From the NCBI GenBank assembly GCA_947458265.1, contig CANGYF010000006.1, positions 163,605-227,604 on the forward strand: a stretch of 64,000 nucleotides of DNA, read 5' to 3'. Every line of letters starts with the position of its first letter. Position 1 is the stretch's first letter. The DNA is from Betaproteobacteria bacterium. Lineage in GTDB: Bacteria; Pseudomonadota; Gammaproteobacteria; Burkholderiales; CAIKXV01. Both the position numbers and the translations under genes were made by a program. The notes under the pieces were generated by a model. The model was given only the letters and a program-made list of their open reading frames with translations. It was not told where the DNA came from and searched no databases. Below are positions 45,036 through 54,331 of this stretch, in pieces.

Positions 45036-45446
45036 TCAGTACGTCATGCACGCCGCATTGAGCAGCCCGGCCGCCAGCGACATCGACCCGAGGAACACCC
45101 CGTGGGCGACCTTTCCCTCAGGGATACCGGTGACGATGCCCGGCACCGTGGCGCGCACGCCCAGGTAGACCAGCAACTGCACCACGAAGGCGACTGCGCC
45201 CCAGGACAGCATGTCGACCAGGTTCGCGCTCTGCGCGACCGAATGCGCGAGCGGCACCACGAAGCCGAACAGTGCGCCGGACAGGCTGGCGGCAGCGGCG
45301 ACGTTGCCCTCGCGGATGAGCATCAGTTCAGGGTACGGCGTGATCCGGATGTAGATGGAGATGAACAGCACGACCATCGCGAGCGTCGCGGCGAAATAGG
45401 TCAGGAAGGCCGGTACGCCCAGCATCGATTCGAACAGCACGCCCAT
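45036..45446 (-). CDS. DUF350 (YjfL-like) membrane protein
   Basis: Inner-membrane protein of 136 aa with four helices (FLTYFAATLAMVVLFISIYIRI, VAAAASLSGALFGFVVPLAHSVA, LVDMLSWGAVAFVVQLLVYLGV, KVAHGVFLGSMSLAAGLLNAAC). The ATG at 45446 follows GAGGAA. It is related to E. coli YjfL. It is last in a three-gene set with a YgiC-like ligase and a YgiB-like lipoprotein. Function unknown. Confidence 0.87.
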   Translation of the reverse strand: MGVLFESMLGVPAFLTYFAATLAMVVLFISIYIRITPYPELMLIREGNVAAAASLSGALFGFVVPLAHSVAQSANLVDMLSWGAVAFVVQLLVYLGVRATVPGIVTGIPEGKVAHGVFLGSMSLAAGLLNAACMTY

Positions 45447-45499
45447 CGGTATTCCTCGCTCGTTGGATGTTCGGGTAGCGGATCCGCGCTCGCGCCGGT

Positions 45500-46693
45500 T
45501 CAGTCGAACCAGTGCGGAATGAAGCGGCTGCTGTTGCGCGTGATCGGTGAGGCGTCCTCGCGGATGCCCATGCCGGCGGCGCGGTCGCCGACGATCCAGG
45601 AACCGATCACCGGGTAACGGCCATCGAAGCGCGGCAGCGGCGCATAGGCCTGGTAGATGTAGCCCTCGGCACCGTAGCTGCCACCGGCCTGATGGTCGCC
45701 ATCGTCCGAGCGGATCGACACGTTCGCACCCTCGCGCGAATAGAGCGGCTTCTTCACATGGCTGGAAGCCCAGCCGCCGCCGTCGCCGGGCAGGCCGCCG
45801 GCTTCGAAGCTTGCCGGCAGCAGGTTCGGATGACCAGGGAACAGCTCCCACAGCACCGGCAGGATCGCCTTGTTCGACAGCAGCATCTTCCACGGCGGCT
45901 CGATGAAGGCGGTGCCACAGCCCGGGATGAGCGGGCCGAAGGCCTCGCGCAGCATCCACTCCCAGGGATAGAGCTTGAACAGGGCCTCGATCGGACGACC
46001 GTCGAGGTCGACGAAACGGCCAGCGGTGCCATGCGCCGGAGCGCGCACGTTGCCGGAGGCGTCGATGCCGCCCGGCGCCGGAGCCTGCCAGCCGATGGCC
46101 TCGACATCGATCACCCGTGCATCGAGTCCGGCCTGCAGCGCGGTGTCGAGCAGGTACTGCAGGTTGTCCGCGTCCTCGTCGTTCTGCATCGTGCATGCGA
46201 GGGTGACGCCATGCGGCAGGTGCATCGCGCGCCAGCGCTCGACCAGCTTTTCGTGCAGCGAGTTGAACTGGTCACGGTCCGGGTGCGTATCCTGCAGCCA
46301 GTACCACTGCACCACCGCCGCCTCGACCAGCGAGGTCGGCGTGTCGGCGTTGTACTCGAGCATCTTCGGGTCGCCGATGCCGTCCCAGGAGAAGTCGAAC
46401 CGGCCGAACAGGCTGGGTTCGGCACGCCGCCAGGAATCGGCGACCAGCCCGACGGCATGATCGGGGATGCGGAAGCGTTCGAAGTCGCCAGCCGACACCA
46501 CGCGGTCGACGGCTTCCAGGCAGCGCTCATGCAGCTCCTCGGTCGCGGCCTCGAGCACGTCCACCTCGTCGGCGCTGAATACATAGCAGGCCGATTCGTC
46601 CCAGTAGGCACCGTCCTCGCTGTGGAAGGTGAAGCCAACCGCCTCGCATTTCGCCTGCCAGTCCGGGCGCGGCGTGCAGCGTTCGCGGCGCAC
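45500..46693 (-). CDS. Glutathionylspermidine synthase family protein (YgiC/YjfC-like)
   Basis: ATP-grasp-type amide ligase of 397 aa resembling the synthetase half of GspS. Motifs: GRFDFSWDGIGDPKMLEYNADTPTSLVEAAVVQWYW (substrate and Mg site), FKLYPWEWMLREAFG, and the ATP-binding VKKPLYSREGANVSI. It lacks the amidase domain. YgiC-type enzymes are biochemically unassigned; peptide or polyamine ligation is inferred. It is followed by a DUF350 protein (YjfL-like) and preceded by a YgiB-like lipoprotein. Confidence 0.88.
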   Translation of the reverse strand: MRRERCTPRPDWQAKCEAVGFTFHSEDGAYWDESACYVFSADEVDVLEAATEELHERCLEAVDRVVSAGDFERFRIPDHAVGLVADSWRRAEPSLFGRFDFSWDGIGDPKMLEYNADTPTSLVEAAVVQWYWLQDTHPDRDQFNSLHEKLVERWRAMHLPHGVTLACTMQNDEDADNLQYLLDTALQAGLDARVIDVEAIGWQAPAPGGIDASGNVRAPAHGTAGRFVDLDGRPIEALFKLYPWEWMLREAFGPLIPGCGTAFIEPPWKMLLSNKAILPVLWELFPGHPNLLPASFEAGGLPGDGGGWASSHVKKPLYSREGANVSIRSDDGDHQAGGSYGAEGYIYQAYAPLPRFDGRYPVIGSWIVGDRAAGMGIREDASPITRNSSRFIPHWFD

Positions 46694-46696
46694 CGT

Positions 46697-47110
46697 TCAG
46701 CCGCCGCTGCTGCTGAGTGCGGACGACCCGAAGCCGCTGCGCGAGGTGCTGCCGTCGCCCCCAGCCTGGCTGCCATCCTGCGCCGCCGAGGCGCGCGCGT
46801 TCCAGTTCTGGCGCAGCGCGCTGCCACGGCCATACTCGATGTTGCCGTTGCGGGTGTCGATCACGCCGAACCGGTTGTCGCGGCCGCCGGTATCGCGGCT
46901 GCCGTAGCGGTAGATCGGCCCGTACCAGCCATGACCGCCGCCGGGCATCGAGGTCTGCTCACAGCGACCGTTGTCGCCCCAGTCGGCCTTGCAGTCGGTG
47001 TCGCGTGCATAGAGGTCGCGCAGGGGAACCGGCGCCTGTTCGCAGCCGGCGAGCAACGAGCCGGCCAGCAGCAGGGGGACGCAGGCAGAACGACGCAACG
47101 CCTTGCTCAT
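46697..47110 (-). CDS. DUF1190 (YgiB-like) lipoprotein
   Basis: Lipoprotein of 137 aa. The ATG at 47110 starts MSKALRRSACVPLLLAGSLLAGC with lipobox LAGC. The remainder has a Cys pair (DCKADWGDNGRCEQ) and Gly/Ser-rich tail ending RSGFGSSALSSSGG, like the C-terminal end of E. coli YgiB. It is three bases upstream of the GspS-family gene, so the two are cotranscribed, matching the ygiBC and yjfMC pairs. Confidence 0.68.
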   Translation of the reverse strand: MSKALRRSACVPLLLAGSLLAGCEQAPVPLRDLYARDTDCKADWGDNGRCEQTSMPGGGHGWYGPIYRYGSRDTGGRDNRFGVIDTRNGNIEYGRGSALRQNWNARASAAQDGSQAGGDGSTSRSGFGSSALSSSGG

Positions 47111-47184
47111 TCCGGGACGGGCTCCACGGCGGATTGGATCCCGAGTGTACGAGACACCCGGTACTGCATTCAACGCCGCCCTGT

Positions 47185-47832
47185 TCAGGGCCGGGCGGCG
47201 GCGCGGTCAGCTGCCGCGTCTGCACGCGCCGTGCCGGCAGATACGTTCGCGCGTTCCGGGCCCGGGTCCAGGCCCGGGCCTGCCCCCGGAACGGCAGCGC
47301 CGCGGGCAACCGCGACCTCGCTCCGCCGTTCGGCCGGTGCCCTCACCCGCCCGGACATGGCGCTGGCCAGCGCAGCGGGACTGAAGCGTGCGCCGATCGA
47401 CCCGTTGACCAGCGCATTGGCGATCGACGGCACCTGCAGCATCAGCATCGCGGACACGCCCGACAGCAGGAAGGCCGCGACGAAGTAGTAGAAGTTGAAC
47501 GTGCCGGACTCGCCATCGAAAGCGCTGCCCATGCCTTCCATGACCGGCTCATGCATGCGCGACACCAGCGTGACGACGATGATGCCGACCACCTGGTAGA
47601 GCGCGGCCACCAGCGTGAAGCGCAGCCAGCCGTCGAACAGGAAGCTCGCCGGCCGCAGCAGCAGCCACGGCAGGAACACCGGCCCGAGCGCGAAGGCGAT
47701 CGACAGCAGGTTCATCGACATCAGGTAGATGCAGCCGCAGAGCAGCAGCAGCAGCAGCAGCAGCAGGGCGACCGCAATCGACGAACTGATCCGTGCGACG
47801 CGGGGCGCACGCAACGCGCTGCTCGACCTCAA
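47185..47832 (-). CDS. VirB6/TrbL-like membrane protein, probably 5'-truncated
   Basis: Very hydrophobic protein; at most 215 aa are open. ALGPVFLPWLLLRPASFLFDGWLRFTLVAALYQVVGIIVV resembles the conserved central part of VirB6/TrbL channel proteins of conjugative type IV secretion systems, and the Ala/Pro-rich C-terminus also fits. Full-length relatives are over 300 aa, so the N-terminus is missing. The poly-Leu helix is encoded by a CAG/CTG triplet run, and the first codons overlap, on the other strand, a fragment of an iron-permease copy; MSMNLLSIAF at 47724 is an alternative start. No other conjugation gene is nearby. Confidence 0.55.
   Translation of the reverse strand: MRSSSALRAPRVARISSSIAVALLLLLLLLLCGCIYLMSMNLLSIAFALGPVFLPWLLLRPASFLFDGWLRFTLVAALYQVVGIIVVTLVSRMHEPVMEGMGSAFDGESGTFNFYYFVAAFLLSGVSAMLMLQVPSIANALVNGSIGARFSPAALASAMSGRVRAPAERRSEVAVARGAAVPGAGPGLDPGPERANVSAGTARADAAADRAAARP
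47741..47766. repeat. CAG/CTG triplet repeat (about nine copies)
   Basis: AGC repeats without interruption for 26 bases. On the minus strand it encodes the run of leucines in the VirB6-like protein. Such tracts are prone to slippage, but changes in whole triplets would only alter helix length. Confidence 0.9.
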
Positions 47833-47947
47833 AGAACTGGAGGAAGAAGCGCTCGACAGTTTCCGCCGCCGCTACCAGGCGGGCGCCGGCGGTTCGCTTA
47901 GCTTTTCCTCCGCTCCATCCACGTCACCGGAAAGGCGCCTTGGGTAA
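47779..47947 (+). pseudogene. Decayed partial copy of the low-affinity iron permease gene
   Basis: Translation of the plus strand reads IDELIRATRGARNALLDLKELEEEALDSFRRRYQ, nearly the same as KLDELIRATRGAHNALLDLEELEEESLDAFRRKYQ of the intact gene at 44.6 kb, and the DNA is clearly alike (ACTGATCCGTGCGACGCGGG compared with GCTGATCCGTGCGACGCGGG). The membrane helices are absent. After about 35 residues the similarity stops. It overlaps the 5' end of the VirB6-like frame on the opposite strand. Confidence 0.72.
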
Positions 47948-48167
47948 ACGGGGCCGCCGCCATCATCTGTCCGCCAGGCTTCCCACGCATGGGGTTCCAC
48001 CGCCACCAGCCATGTTGCGGCTCGACCCAGCCGCCATCGACCGTCATGGTAATGGCGCGCACCTCGCGTTCGACCTCGGCGGGATCATAATGGCCCTTCG
48101 TATACGCCAGTTCCAGCGTGGCGGTCGCGTGAAAGGCAATCTTGAGCGGGTATTCGCGGGTCGGCAT
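47898..48167 (-). CDS. Hypothetical small protein
   Basis: Unrecognised protein of 89 aa; the ATG at 48167 gives MPTREYPLKIAFHATATLELAYTKGHYDPAEVEREVRAITMTVDGGWVEPQHGWWRWNPMRGKP. It is rich in Trp and aromatic residues, has no signal peptide or membrane helix, and its 3' end lies over the decayed permease fragment on the other strand. It belongs to the patch of mobile-looking remnants. Confidence 0.45.
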   Translation of the reverse strand: MPTREYPLKIAFHATATLELAYTKGHYDPAEVEREVRAITMTVDGGWVEPQHGWWRWNPMRGKPGGQMMAAAPFTQGAFPVTWMERRKS

Positions 48168-48658
48168 AGCTGCATTGTAGGAAACTTGCGACCGTTGTTT
48201 CCAGCATGGCACGGCCGTAAATAGGGGACTGGTGAGGTTAGTCGCGAGACCTAGTTGGCTCGTCCTATCGATTAGTGGGGGGGGGGCGCGAAAGCTTCAC
48301 GCCTGAAGTCCATGGTGCATTAGCGACCCGCGCCCGCGAAGCCACGTTCATGGCCGGCCAACCGGCGCTGGCCCCGTGCACTTCAGCGCACGGAATTTCC
48401 GCGGCCAGCCCTGAGAGCCACAGCAGGCCTAATACGACGGCGGCGCCACGCTTACGCTCTCGCACCACGACCACTAATGCGGCAACCGCGTCGGCGCGCG
48501 CTTCTAGTTTGCCGGCCAGCACATGGGACTGGTCGGTCCGCCGTCGTGCGAGTAACCGGTGCGAGTAGCCGCCGCCTGTGCAGGCTGCGGTATGCTCCGT
48601 TCATCACGAGGTCGTCCACGACCCGGCAAGGCCCCACCGAACGAGGAGCGATCGCATC
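48168..48658. other. Gene-poor stretch with a G10 tract
   Basis: No supported gene. There is a run of ten G at 48277-48286 and a minus-strand ORF at 48265-48522 (MLAGKLEARADAVAALVVVV...) whose codon usage includes TTA and GTA, rare elsewhere in the window; I do not recognise it. The region between the permease fragment and the flavin reductase looks like the edge of inserted or decayed DNA. Confidence 0.5.
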
Positions 48659-49357
48659 ATGAGCGTCACCCCCGGCAACCCGAAGAACGCGCCTGGCGTT
48701 CCCGATGTGCTCACCGAGGCCCTGGAACTCGGCCCCGATACGCTGTCCCCGCGCGACTTCTACCTGCTGCTGACCGCCCTCGTGGTGCCGCGCCCGATCG
48801 GCTGGATCTCCACCATCTCCGCCGCCGGCGTGCGTAACGTCGCGCCCTACTCCTACTTCAACCTGATGGGGTCGGAACCGTTCTACTGCGCGTTCGGCTC
48901 CACCGGCGAGAAGGACAGCGTGAAGAACATCCGCGAGGTACCGCAGTTCGTCGCCAACATCGTGACCATGGACCTGCTCGAGAAGATGAGCTTCACCTCG
49001 GGCGACTGGCCGCGTGACCAGGACGAGTTCGAGTGGGCCGGGCTGACCGCGGTGCCGTCGAAGACGGTCAAGCCGTACCGCGTCGGCGAGGCCAAGGCGC
49101 ACCTGGAGTGCGAGGTCAAGCACATCTTCCAGGATGGTCGCACCCATATCGTGATCGCGAAGATCGAGCATGTGCATGTGTCGCCGTCGGTGTGGAAGAA
49201 CGGCCGCGTCGATCCGAAGCTGCTCGACCCGGTCGGACGCCTGTCCGGCTCGCTGTATGCACCGCTCGGCGACATCTTCAGCGTCGCCCGTCCGGACATG
49301 TCGAAGGTCGGAGACACCCCGTCGCTCGACGGGATGCCGAAGGCCACCCGCAGGTAG
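48659..49357 (+). CDS. Flavin reductase family protein (FMN-binding)
   Basis: Protein of 232 aa with the split-barrel flavin fold. The ATG at 48659 follows GAGGAG. VVPRPIGWISTISAAGVRNVAPYSYFNLMGSEPFYCAFGSTGEKDSVKNIREVPQFVANIV is the FMN-binding signature of the family, and AKAHLECEVKHIF the later conserved strand. Members reduce flavin with NAD(P)H or act as flavin-dependent oxidoreductases; which one is not clear. The Bug-type receptor follows 88 bp downstream on the same strand, so joint use of an imported organic acid is possible. Confidence 0.88.
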   Translation: MSVTPGNPKNAPGVPDVLTEALELGPDTLSPRDFYLLLTALVVPRPIGWISTISAAGVRNVAPYSYFNLMGSEPFYCAFGSTGEKDSVKNIREVPQFVANIVTMDLLEKMSFTSGDWPRDQDEFEWAGLTAVPSKTVKPYRVGEAKAHLECEVKHIFQDGRTHIVIAKIEHVHVSPSVWKNGRVDPKLLDPVGRLSGSLYAPLGDIFSVARPDMSKVGDTPSLDGMPKATRR

Positions 49358-49445
49358 CCCGCACGCAGAGCAACGACCGGCCGCTGCACGCCCCGGCACA
49401 GGGGCGGCAGCCGGGACATACCGGTCGCACGAGGGAGGAGTACCG

Positions 49446-50438
49446 ATGAACGCAACACAGCGCCTGCGCCTGCCCGCGCACGCAGTCCTCGCCACGATCG
49501 CCGCCGCCGGCGTACTGTCGGTACCCGGCGCCTTCGCCCAGTCGTGGCCGGCAAAGCCGATCCGCCTGATCGTGCCGTTCGCCCCCGGTGGCGGCAACGA
49601 CATCGTGGCACGCACGATGAACATCCGGCTGCCCGCGCTGCTCGGCCAGCCGGTGGTGATCGAGAACCGCCCGGGCGCCGGCGGCAACCTCGGCGCCGAG
49701 ATGGCCGCGCGCGCGGCGCCCGACGGCTACACCCTGCTGATCGCCAACAACTCGCTGACCGCCAACCTCAGCCTGTATCGCAAGCTGCCCTACGATCCGT
49801 TCCGCGACTTCGCGCCGATCTCGATGGGCGCCACCTCGCCGAACATGATCCTGACCCACCCGGCGCTGCCGGCGAAGACGGTGAAGGATCTGATCGCGCT
49901 GGCGCGCGCGCGGCCGGGCGCGATCACTTTCGGCTCGCCCGGCGCCGGCACCCCGTCGCACCTGGCTGGAGAGTTGTTCATGTCGCGCGCGAAGGTGAAC
50001 CTGATCCACGTTCCGTACAAGGGCGCCGGGCCGCTGGTGGTCGACCAGATGGCCGGCCATGTGACGATCTCGTTCACCGCACCGATCGTCTCCAAGCCGT
50101 TCATCGACGCCGGCAAGATGCGCCCGATCGCGGTCACCAGCGAGAAGCGCTGGGCCGGCGGACCGAGCATCCCGACCGTGGCAGAAAGCGGCTTCCCCGG
50201 CTTCGACGTCATCGCCTGGTTCGCCTACTTCGCGCCGGCGGCCACGCCGCGCGAGATCATCGACCGCGTCGCAACCGACATCGGCCGCGCCGCGAACAGC
50301 CCGGAGGTGAAGGAACGCTTCACCCTGCAGGGCATCGAGGTGTCGCCCGGCACGCCGGAGGAACTGGCCGCCTTCATCAAGCGCGACTTCCAGTCGATGG
50401 ATGCGCTGATCAAGGAACTGAAGATCGTGCTCGACTGA
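49446..50438 (+). CDS. Bug family tripartite tricarboxylate transporter substrate-binding protein
   Basis: Periplasmic receptor of 330 aa. The ATG at 49446 follows GGGAGGAG. Signal peptide MNATQRLRLPAHAVLATIAAAGVLSVPGAFAQ, then the Bug signature WPAKPIRLIVPFAPGGGNDIVAR, PVVIENRPGAGGNLGAEMAARAAPDGYTLL and HVPYKGAGPLVVDQMAGHV. Bug proteins are very numerous in Burkholderiales and bind carboxylates and amino acids. No TctA or TctB membrane gene is adjacent. Confidence 0.95.
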   Translation: MNATQRLRLPAHAVLATIAAAGVLSVPGAFAQSWPAKPIRLIVPFAPGGGNDIVARTMNIRLPALLGQPVVIENRPGAGGNLGAEMAARAAPDGYTLLIANNSLTANLSLYRKLPYDPFRDFAPISMGATSPNMILTHPALPAKTVKDLIALARARPGAITFGSPGAGTPSHLAGELFMSRAKVNLIHVPYKGAGPLVVDQMAGHVTISFTAPIVSKPFIDAGKMRPIAVTSEKRWAGGPSIPTVAESGFPGFDVIAWFAYFAPAATPREIIDRVATDIGRAANSPEVKERFTLQGIEVSPGTPEELAAFIKRDFQSMDALIKELKIVLD

Positions 50439-50739
50439 GGATCGGCGGTCGATGCGCCGCGCGCGACCCGCGAACGGTTGCGCGGGTAGCGCTGGTTCGG
50501 CGCCGGGGACACGCGCGGCTTCTCTCATCGCAGCCGGATGCAGCAGGTGGGCATCCGGCGCGAAGCGGTGATGCTCGACCCGACCACCCTGTTCTACTGC
50601 AACCTCATGGTCGCACCTGCCATGACGTGCTGCGCGTCAGGGAGATCACCCTCAGGACTGGATACAATCGCGGCACGCCGGACACGGGTCCGCGGCACCC
50701 CGCCGCAGCCCCGGCATGCAATGGAAAGCCTCCGAACCG
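50439..50739. other. Intergenic region upstream of glyQ, with a -10 box
   Basis: No ORF of note. TACAAT at 50663-50668 is a good -10 box about 70 bases before the glyQ start, but no clear -35 lies at the proper spacing. I see no T-box or riboswitch-like structure by eye. Short GC-rich inverted repeats occur near 50460-50490. Confidence 0.5.
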
Positions 50740-51645
50740 ATGATCCTCTTCCAGGACGTCATCACGCGTCTCAACGAATACTGGGCGAAGCAGGGATGCC
50801 CCCTGCTGCAGCCGCTCGACATGGAAGTCGGCGCCGGCACCTCGCATACGCATACCTTCCTGCGCGCGCTCGGGCCGGAACCCTGGCGCGCAGCCTACGT
50901 GCAGCCGTCGCGCCGCCCGAAGGACGGCCGCTATGGCGAGAACCCGAACCGCATGCAGCACTACTACCAGTACCAGGTGGTGCTCAAGCCGGCGCCGGAA
51001 GACATCCTCGAGCTCTACCTCGGTTCGCTCGCGGCGATCGGCCTCGACCTCAAGGCGAACGACGTGCGCTTCGTCGAGGACGACTGGGAGAACCCGACGC
51101 TCGGCGCCTGGGGCCTTGGCTGGGAGGTCTGGCTCAATGGCATGGAAGTGACCCAGTTCACCTACTTCCAGCAGGTCGGCGGCCTCGACTGCAAGCCGAT
51201 CACCGGCGAGATCACCTACGGCATCGAGCGGCTGTCGATGTACCTGCAGGGCGTCGAGAACGTGTTCGACCTGACCTGGACCACCTGGATGGAGAACGGC
51301 GTCGAACGCAAGCTGACCTACGGCGACGTCTACCACCAGAACGAGGTCGAGCAGTCGACCTTCAACTTCGAACGATCGAACGTGGAACTGCTGCTGCACC
51401 TGTTCGGGCAGCATGAATCCGAAGCGAAGAAGCTGATCGAAGGCGGCCTGGCATTGCCTGCCTACGACCAGGTGCTCAAGTGCGCGCACACCTTCAACCT
51501 GCTCGATGCGCGCGGCGCGATCTCGGTCACCGAGCGGGCGGCGTACATCGGTCGCATCCGTAACCTGGCGCGCGCTGTCGCCCAGGCCTACTACGAAAGC
51601 CGCGAACGCCTGGGCTTCCCGATGCTCGCGGGAGCTGCACGATGA
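50740..51645 (+). CDS. glyQ: Glycine--tRNA ligase alpha subunit
   Basis: Catalytic subunit (301 aa) of the bacterial alpha2-beta2 glycyl-tRNA synthetase. The start [20 protein letters not shown] at 50740 aligns with other GlyQ proteins better than the upstream ATG at 50716. [55 protein letters not shown] and [35 protein letters not shown] are typical. [11 protein letters not shown] before [16 protein letters not shown] appears as a small insertion. It overlaps glyS by ATGA. Confidence 0.97.
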   Translation: MILFQDVITRLNEYWAKQGCPLLQPLDMEVGAGTSHTHTFLRALGPEPWRAAYVQPSRRPKDGRYGENPNRMQHYYQYQVVLKPAPEDILELYLGSLAAIGLDLKANDVRFVEDDWENPTLGAWGLGWEVWLNGMEVTQFTYFQQVGGLDCKPITGEITYGIERLSMYLQGVENVFDLTWTTWMENGVERKLTYGDVYHQNEVEQSTFNFERSNVELLLHLFGQHESEAKKLIEGGLALPAYDQVLKCAHTFNLLDARGAISVTERAAYIGRIRNLARAVAQAYYESRERLGFPMLAGAAR

Positions 51646-53747
51646 GCGCGACGCTGCTGGTCGAACTGTTCACCGAAGAGTTGCCGCCGAAGGCGCTGCG
51701 GCGCCTGGGCGATGCCTTTGCGTCCGGCATGACCGCGGCCCTCTCGGCCAGCGGGCTGCTCGAGCCGGCCTCGGCCACCACCGGCTATGCCTCGCCACGC
51801 CGGCTCGCGGTGTCGATCACCCATGTGCTGGCCCGCGCGCCGGACAAGGCCTTCCGCCAGAAGCTGCTGCCGGTCAGCGTCGCCTTCGACGCGGCCGGTG
51901 CGCCGACCCCGGCCCTGCAGAAGAAGCTCGCCGCGCTCGGGCTGGCGGCCGATGCCTGGCAGACGCTAGAACGCGCACCGGACGGCAAGGCGGAAGCACT
52001 GTTCCACAACGGCACCCAGGCCGGCGCCGCGCTGGCAGAAGGATTGCAGAAGGCGCTCGACGACACGCTGGCCAGGCTGCCGATCCCGAAACTGATGCGC
52101 TACCAGCGCCCCGACGGCACCGACGTGCAGTTCGTGCGCCCGGCGCATCGCCTGCTCGCGCTGCACGGTGGCACCGTAGTGCCGGTACGGGCGCTCGGCC
52201 TGGACGCCGGCTTCCATACCGTCGGGCACCGGCAGATGAGCTCGGGCACGATCTCCATCGCCACCGCGTTCGAGTACCCGCACCGGCTGATGGTGCTGGG
52301 CAAGGTCGTCGCATCGTTCGCCGAGCGGCGCCTGCGGATCGAGGACGCGCTGCGCGCGAAGGCCGGCGGCGACACCCTGATCGCCCCCGACACACTGCTC
52401 GACGAGGTGACCGGGCTGGTCGAATGGCCGATCGTGCTCGAGGGCCGATTCGACGAGGCCTTCCTCGACGTGCCGCAGGAATGCCTGATCCTGACCATGC
52501 AGCAGAACCAGAAGTACTTCGCGCTGGCCGATGCCGAGGGCCGGCTGCGCAACCGCTTCCTGCTGGTGAGCAACCTGGAGACCGTCGATCCGACGGCCAT
52601 CGTGTCGGGCAACGAACGCGTGCTGCGGGCGCGACTGTCCGACGCCAAGTTCTTCTTCGACCAGGACCGCAAGACCCCGCTCGGCGACCGCGTGCAGCGG
52701 CTGGCCAGCGTCGTGCACCATAACAAGCTGGGCAGCCAGCTCGACCGGGTACAACGCATCTGCAAGCTCGCCGCGCAACTGGCACGCATGCTGTCTTCCG
52801 CGGCGCCCGCGCTGCAGGTCGACCCGGCGCTGGCGGAGCGCGCTGCCTGGCTGTCGAAGGCAGACCTGGTAACCGACATGGTCGGCGAGTTCCCCGAACT
52901 GCAGGGCGTGATCGGTGAGTACTACGCCCGGCACGACGGCGAGCCCGAGGCAGTGGCTGCGGCGATCGAACAGCACTACCACCCGCGCTTCGCCAACGAC
53001 ACCCTGCCGCAGGCCCCCCTGTCGCTGGTGGTCGCGCTGGCGGACAAGCTCGACACGCTGGTCGGCCTGTGGGCCGCCGCCGGCGCGCCGACCGGCGACA
53101 AGGATCCGTTTGGCCTGCGCCGGCAGGCGCTCGGCGTGCTGCGCATGCTCGCCGAGCATCCGCTGCCGCTCGACCTGCGAGAGCTGGTCGACCTGGCGAT
53201 CGCCCAGTTCCCGCCCGCGGTGATGAAGGCCGGGATCGCGCCCGACCTGCATCGGTTCTTCCTAGACCGGCTGTCGAACTACCTGCGCGAGCGCGGTCAC
53301 GAGGCTCGTGGCATCGATGCCGTGCTGGCACTGGACCCCTCGCGCATCGACCAGGTGCCCTCGAAACTCGATGCGGTCGCCGCGTTCGGCCGGCTGCCCG
53401 AGTCGGAAGCACTGGCAGCGGCGAACAAGCGGGTACGCAACATCCTGAAGAAGGAAGGCGCATCGGCACGACCGGCCGACCCGTCGCTGATGGTCGAAGC
53501 CGCCGAGAAGGCACTGCATGCGGCCCTGGCCACCCTGGAACCGGAAGTCGTCGCCTGCACCGCGCGCGAGGACTATGCCGGCGCGCTGACCCGGCTTGCC
53601 TCGGTGCGGGCCGCGGTCGACCGCTTCTTCGACGAGGTGATGGTGATGACCGACGACGTGGCGGTGCGCGCGAACCGGATCGCGCTGCTGCAGTCGCTGG
53701 AGCGTGCGCTCAACCAGGTCGCCGACATCTCCAGGCTGGCGGCGTGA
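51642..53747 (+). CDS. glyS: Glycine--tRNA ligase beta subunit
   Basis: tRNA-binding subunit of 701 aa; family length 680-720. [22 protein letters not shown] begins the protein and the central HD-like and C-terminal anticodon-binding regions are present ([22 protein letters not shown] type segment, [15 protein letters not shown], and [30 protein letters not shown] near the end). The ATG overlaps the glyQ stop, so the two are translated together. Followed by gmhB in the usual order. Confidence 0.97.
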   Translation: MSATLLVELFTEELPPKALRRLGDAFASGMTAALSASGLLEPASATTGYASPRRLAVSITHVLARAPDKAFRQKLLPVSVAFDAAGAPTPALQKKLAALGLAADAWQTLERAPDGKAEALFHNGTQAGAALAEGLQKALDDTLARLPIPKLMRYQRPDGTDVQFVRPAHRLLALHGGTVVPVRALGLDAGFHTVGHRQMSSGTISIATAFEYPHRLMVLGKVVASFAERRLRIEDALRAKAGGDTLIAPDTLLDEVTGLVEWPIVLEGRFDEAFLDVPQECLILTMQQNQKYFALADAEGRLRNRFLLVSNLETVDPTAIVSGNERVLRARLSDAKFFFDQDRKTPLGDRVQRLASVVHHNKLGSQLDRVQRICKLAAQLARMLSSAAPALQVDPALAERAAWLSKADLVTDMVGEFPELQGVIGEYYARHDGEPEAVAAAIEQHYHPRFANDTLPQAPLSLVVALADKLDTLVGLWAAAGAPTGDKDPFGLRRQALGVLRMLAEHPLPLDLRELVDLAIAQFPPAVMKAGIAPDLHRFFLDRLSNYLRERGHEARGIDAVLALDPSRIDQVPSKLDAVAAFGRLPESEALAAANKRVRNILKKEGASARPADPSLMVEAAEKALHAALATLEPEVVACTAREDYAGALTRLASVRAAVDRFFDEVMVMTDDVAVRANRIALLQSLERALNQVADISRLAA

Positions 53748-53769
53748 AGATCCCTGCAGGCCGTGCGGC

Positions 53770-54303
53770 ATGAAGCTGGTGATCCTCGATCGCGACGGGG
53801 TGATCAACCACGACAGCGACCAGTTCATCAAGTCGCCGGACGAGTGGAAGCCGATCCCGGGCAGCCTGGAGGCGATCGCGCGCCTGAACCAGACCGGCTT
53901 CCAGGTGGTCGTCGCCACCAACCAGTCCGGCGTAGGACGTGGACTGCTCGACATGGCCACGCTGAACGCGATCCACGACAAGATGCATCGCCGGCTGGCG
54001 CAGGCCGGCGGGCACGTGGCGGCGGTGTTCTACTGCCCGCATGCCGCCGATGCAAACTGCGGCTGCCGCAAGCCGCGCGCCGGGCTGTTCGAGGAGATCG
54101 GACGCCGTTTCGGTCTGCCGCTGGCCGACGTGCCCTCGGTCGGCGATTCGCTGCGCGACCTGCAGGCGGCAGCGACCGTGGGTGCCCGGCCGATGCTGGT
54201 GCTCACCGGCAAGGGCCAGAACACCCGCCGCGCCGGTGGCCTGCCGGAGGGCACCGCCATCTTCGCGAACCTCGCCGACGCGGTGACGGCGATCTGCGAA
54301 TGA
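53770..54303 (+). CDS. gmhB: D-glycero-beta-D-manno-heptose-1,7-bisphosphate 7-phosphatase
   Basis: HAD phosphatase of 177 aa in the ADP-heptose pathway for lipopolysaccharide core. Motif I ILDRDGVIN, motif II VVATNQSGVGRG, and the zinc loop CPHAADANCGCRKP are all characteristic; motif IV is SVGDSLRDLQAA. It is in the glyS-gmhB-plsC order seen in betaproteobacteria, 22 bp after glyS. Confidence 0.95.
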   Translation: MKLVILDRDGVINHDSDQFIKSPDEWKPIPGSLEAIARLNQTGFQVVVATNQSGVGRGLLDMATLNAIHDKMHRRLAQAGGHVAAVFYCPHAADANCGCRKPRAGLFEEIGRRFGLPLADVPSVGDSLRDLQAAATVGARPMLVLTGKGQNTRRAGGLPEGTAIFANLADAVTAICE

Positions 54304-54331
54304 CGTTGCCGCGCAAAAAGGGTATCGCCGG

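Noticed and set aside
48265-48522. 85-aa minus-strand ORF over the G10 tract
   Set aside because: No motif, no ribosome-binding site and atypical codons; described only as part of the gene-poor stretch.
50439-50739. T-box or glycine riboswitch before glyQ
   Set aside because: No T-box sequence or tandem aptamer pattern could be seen by eye; only a -10 box is supported.
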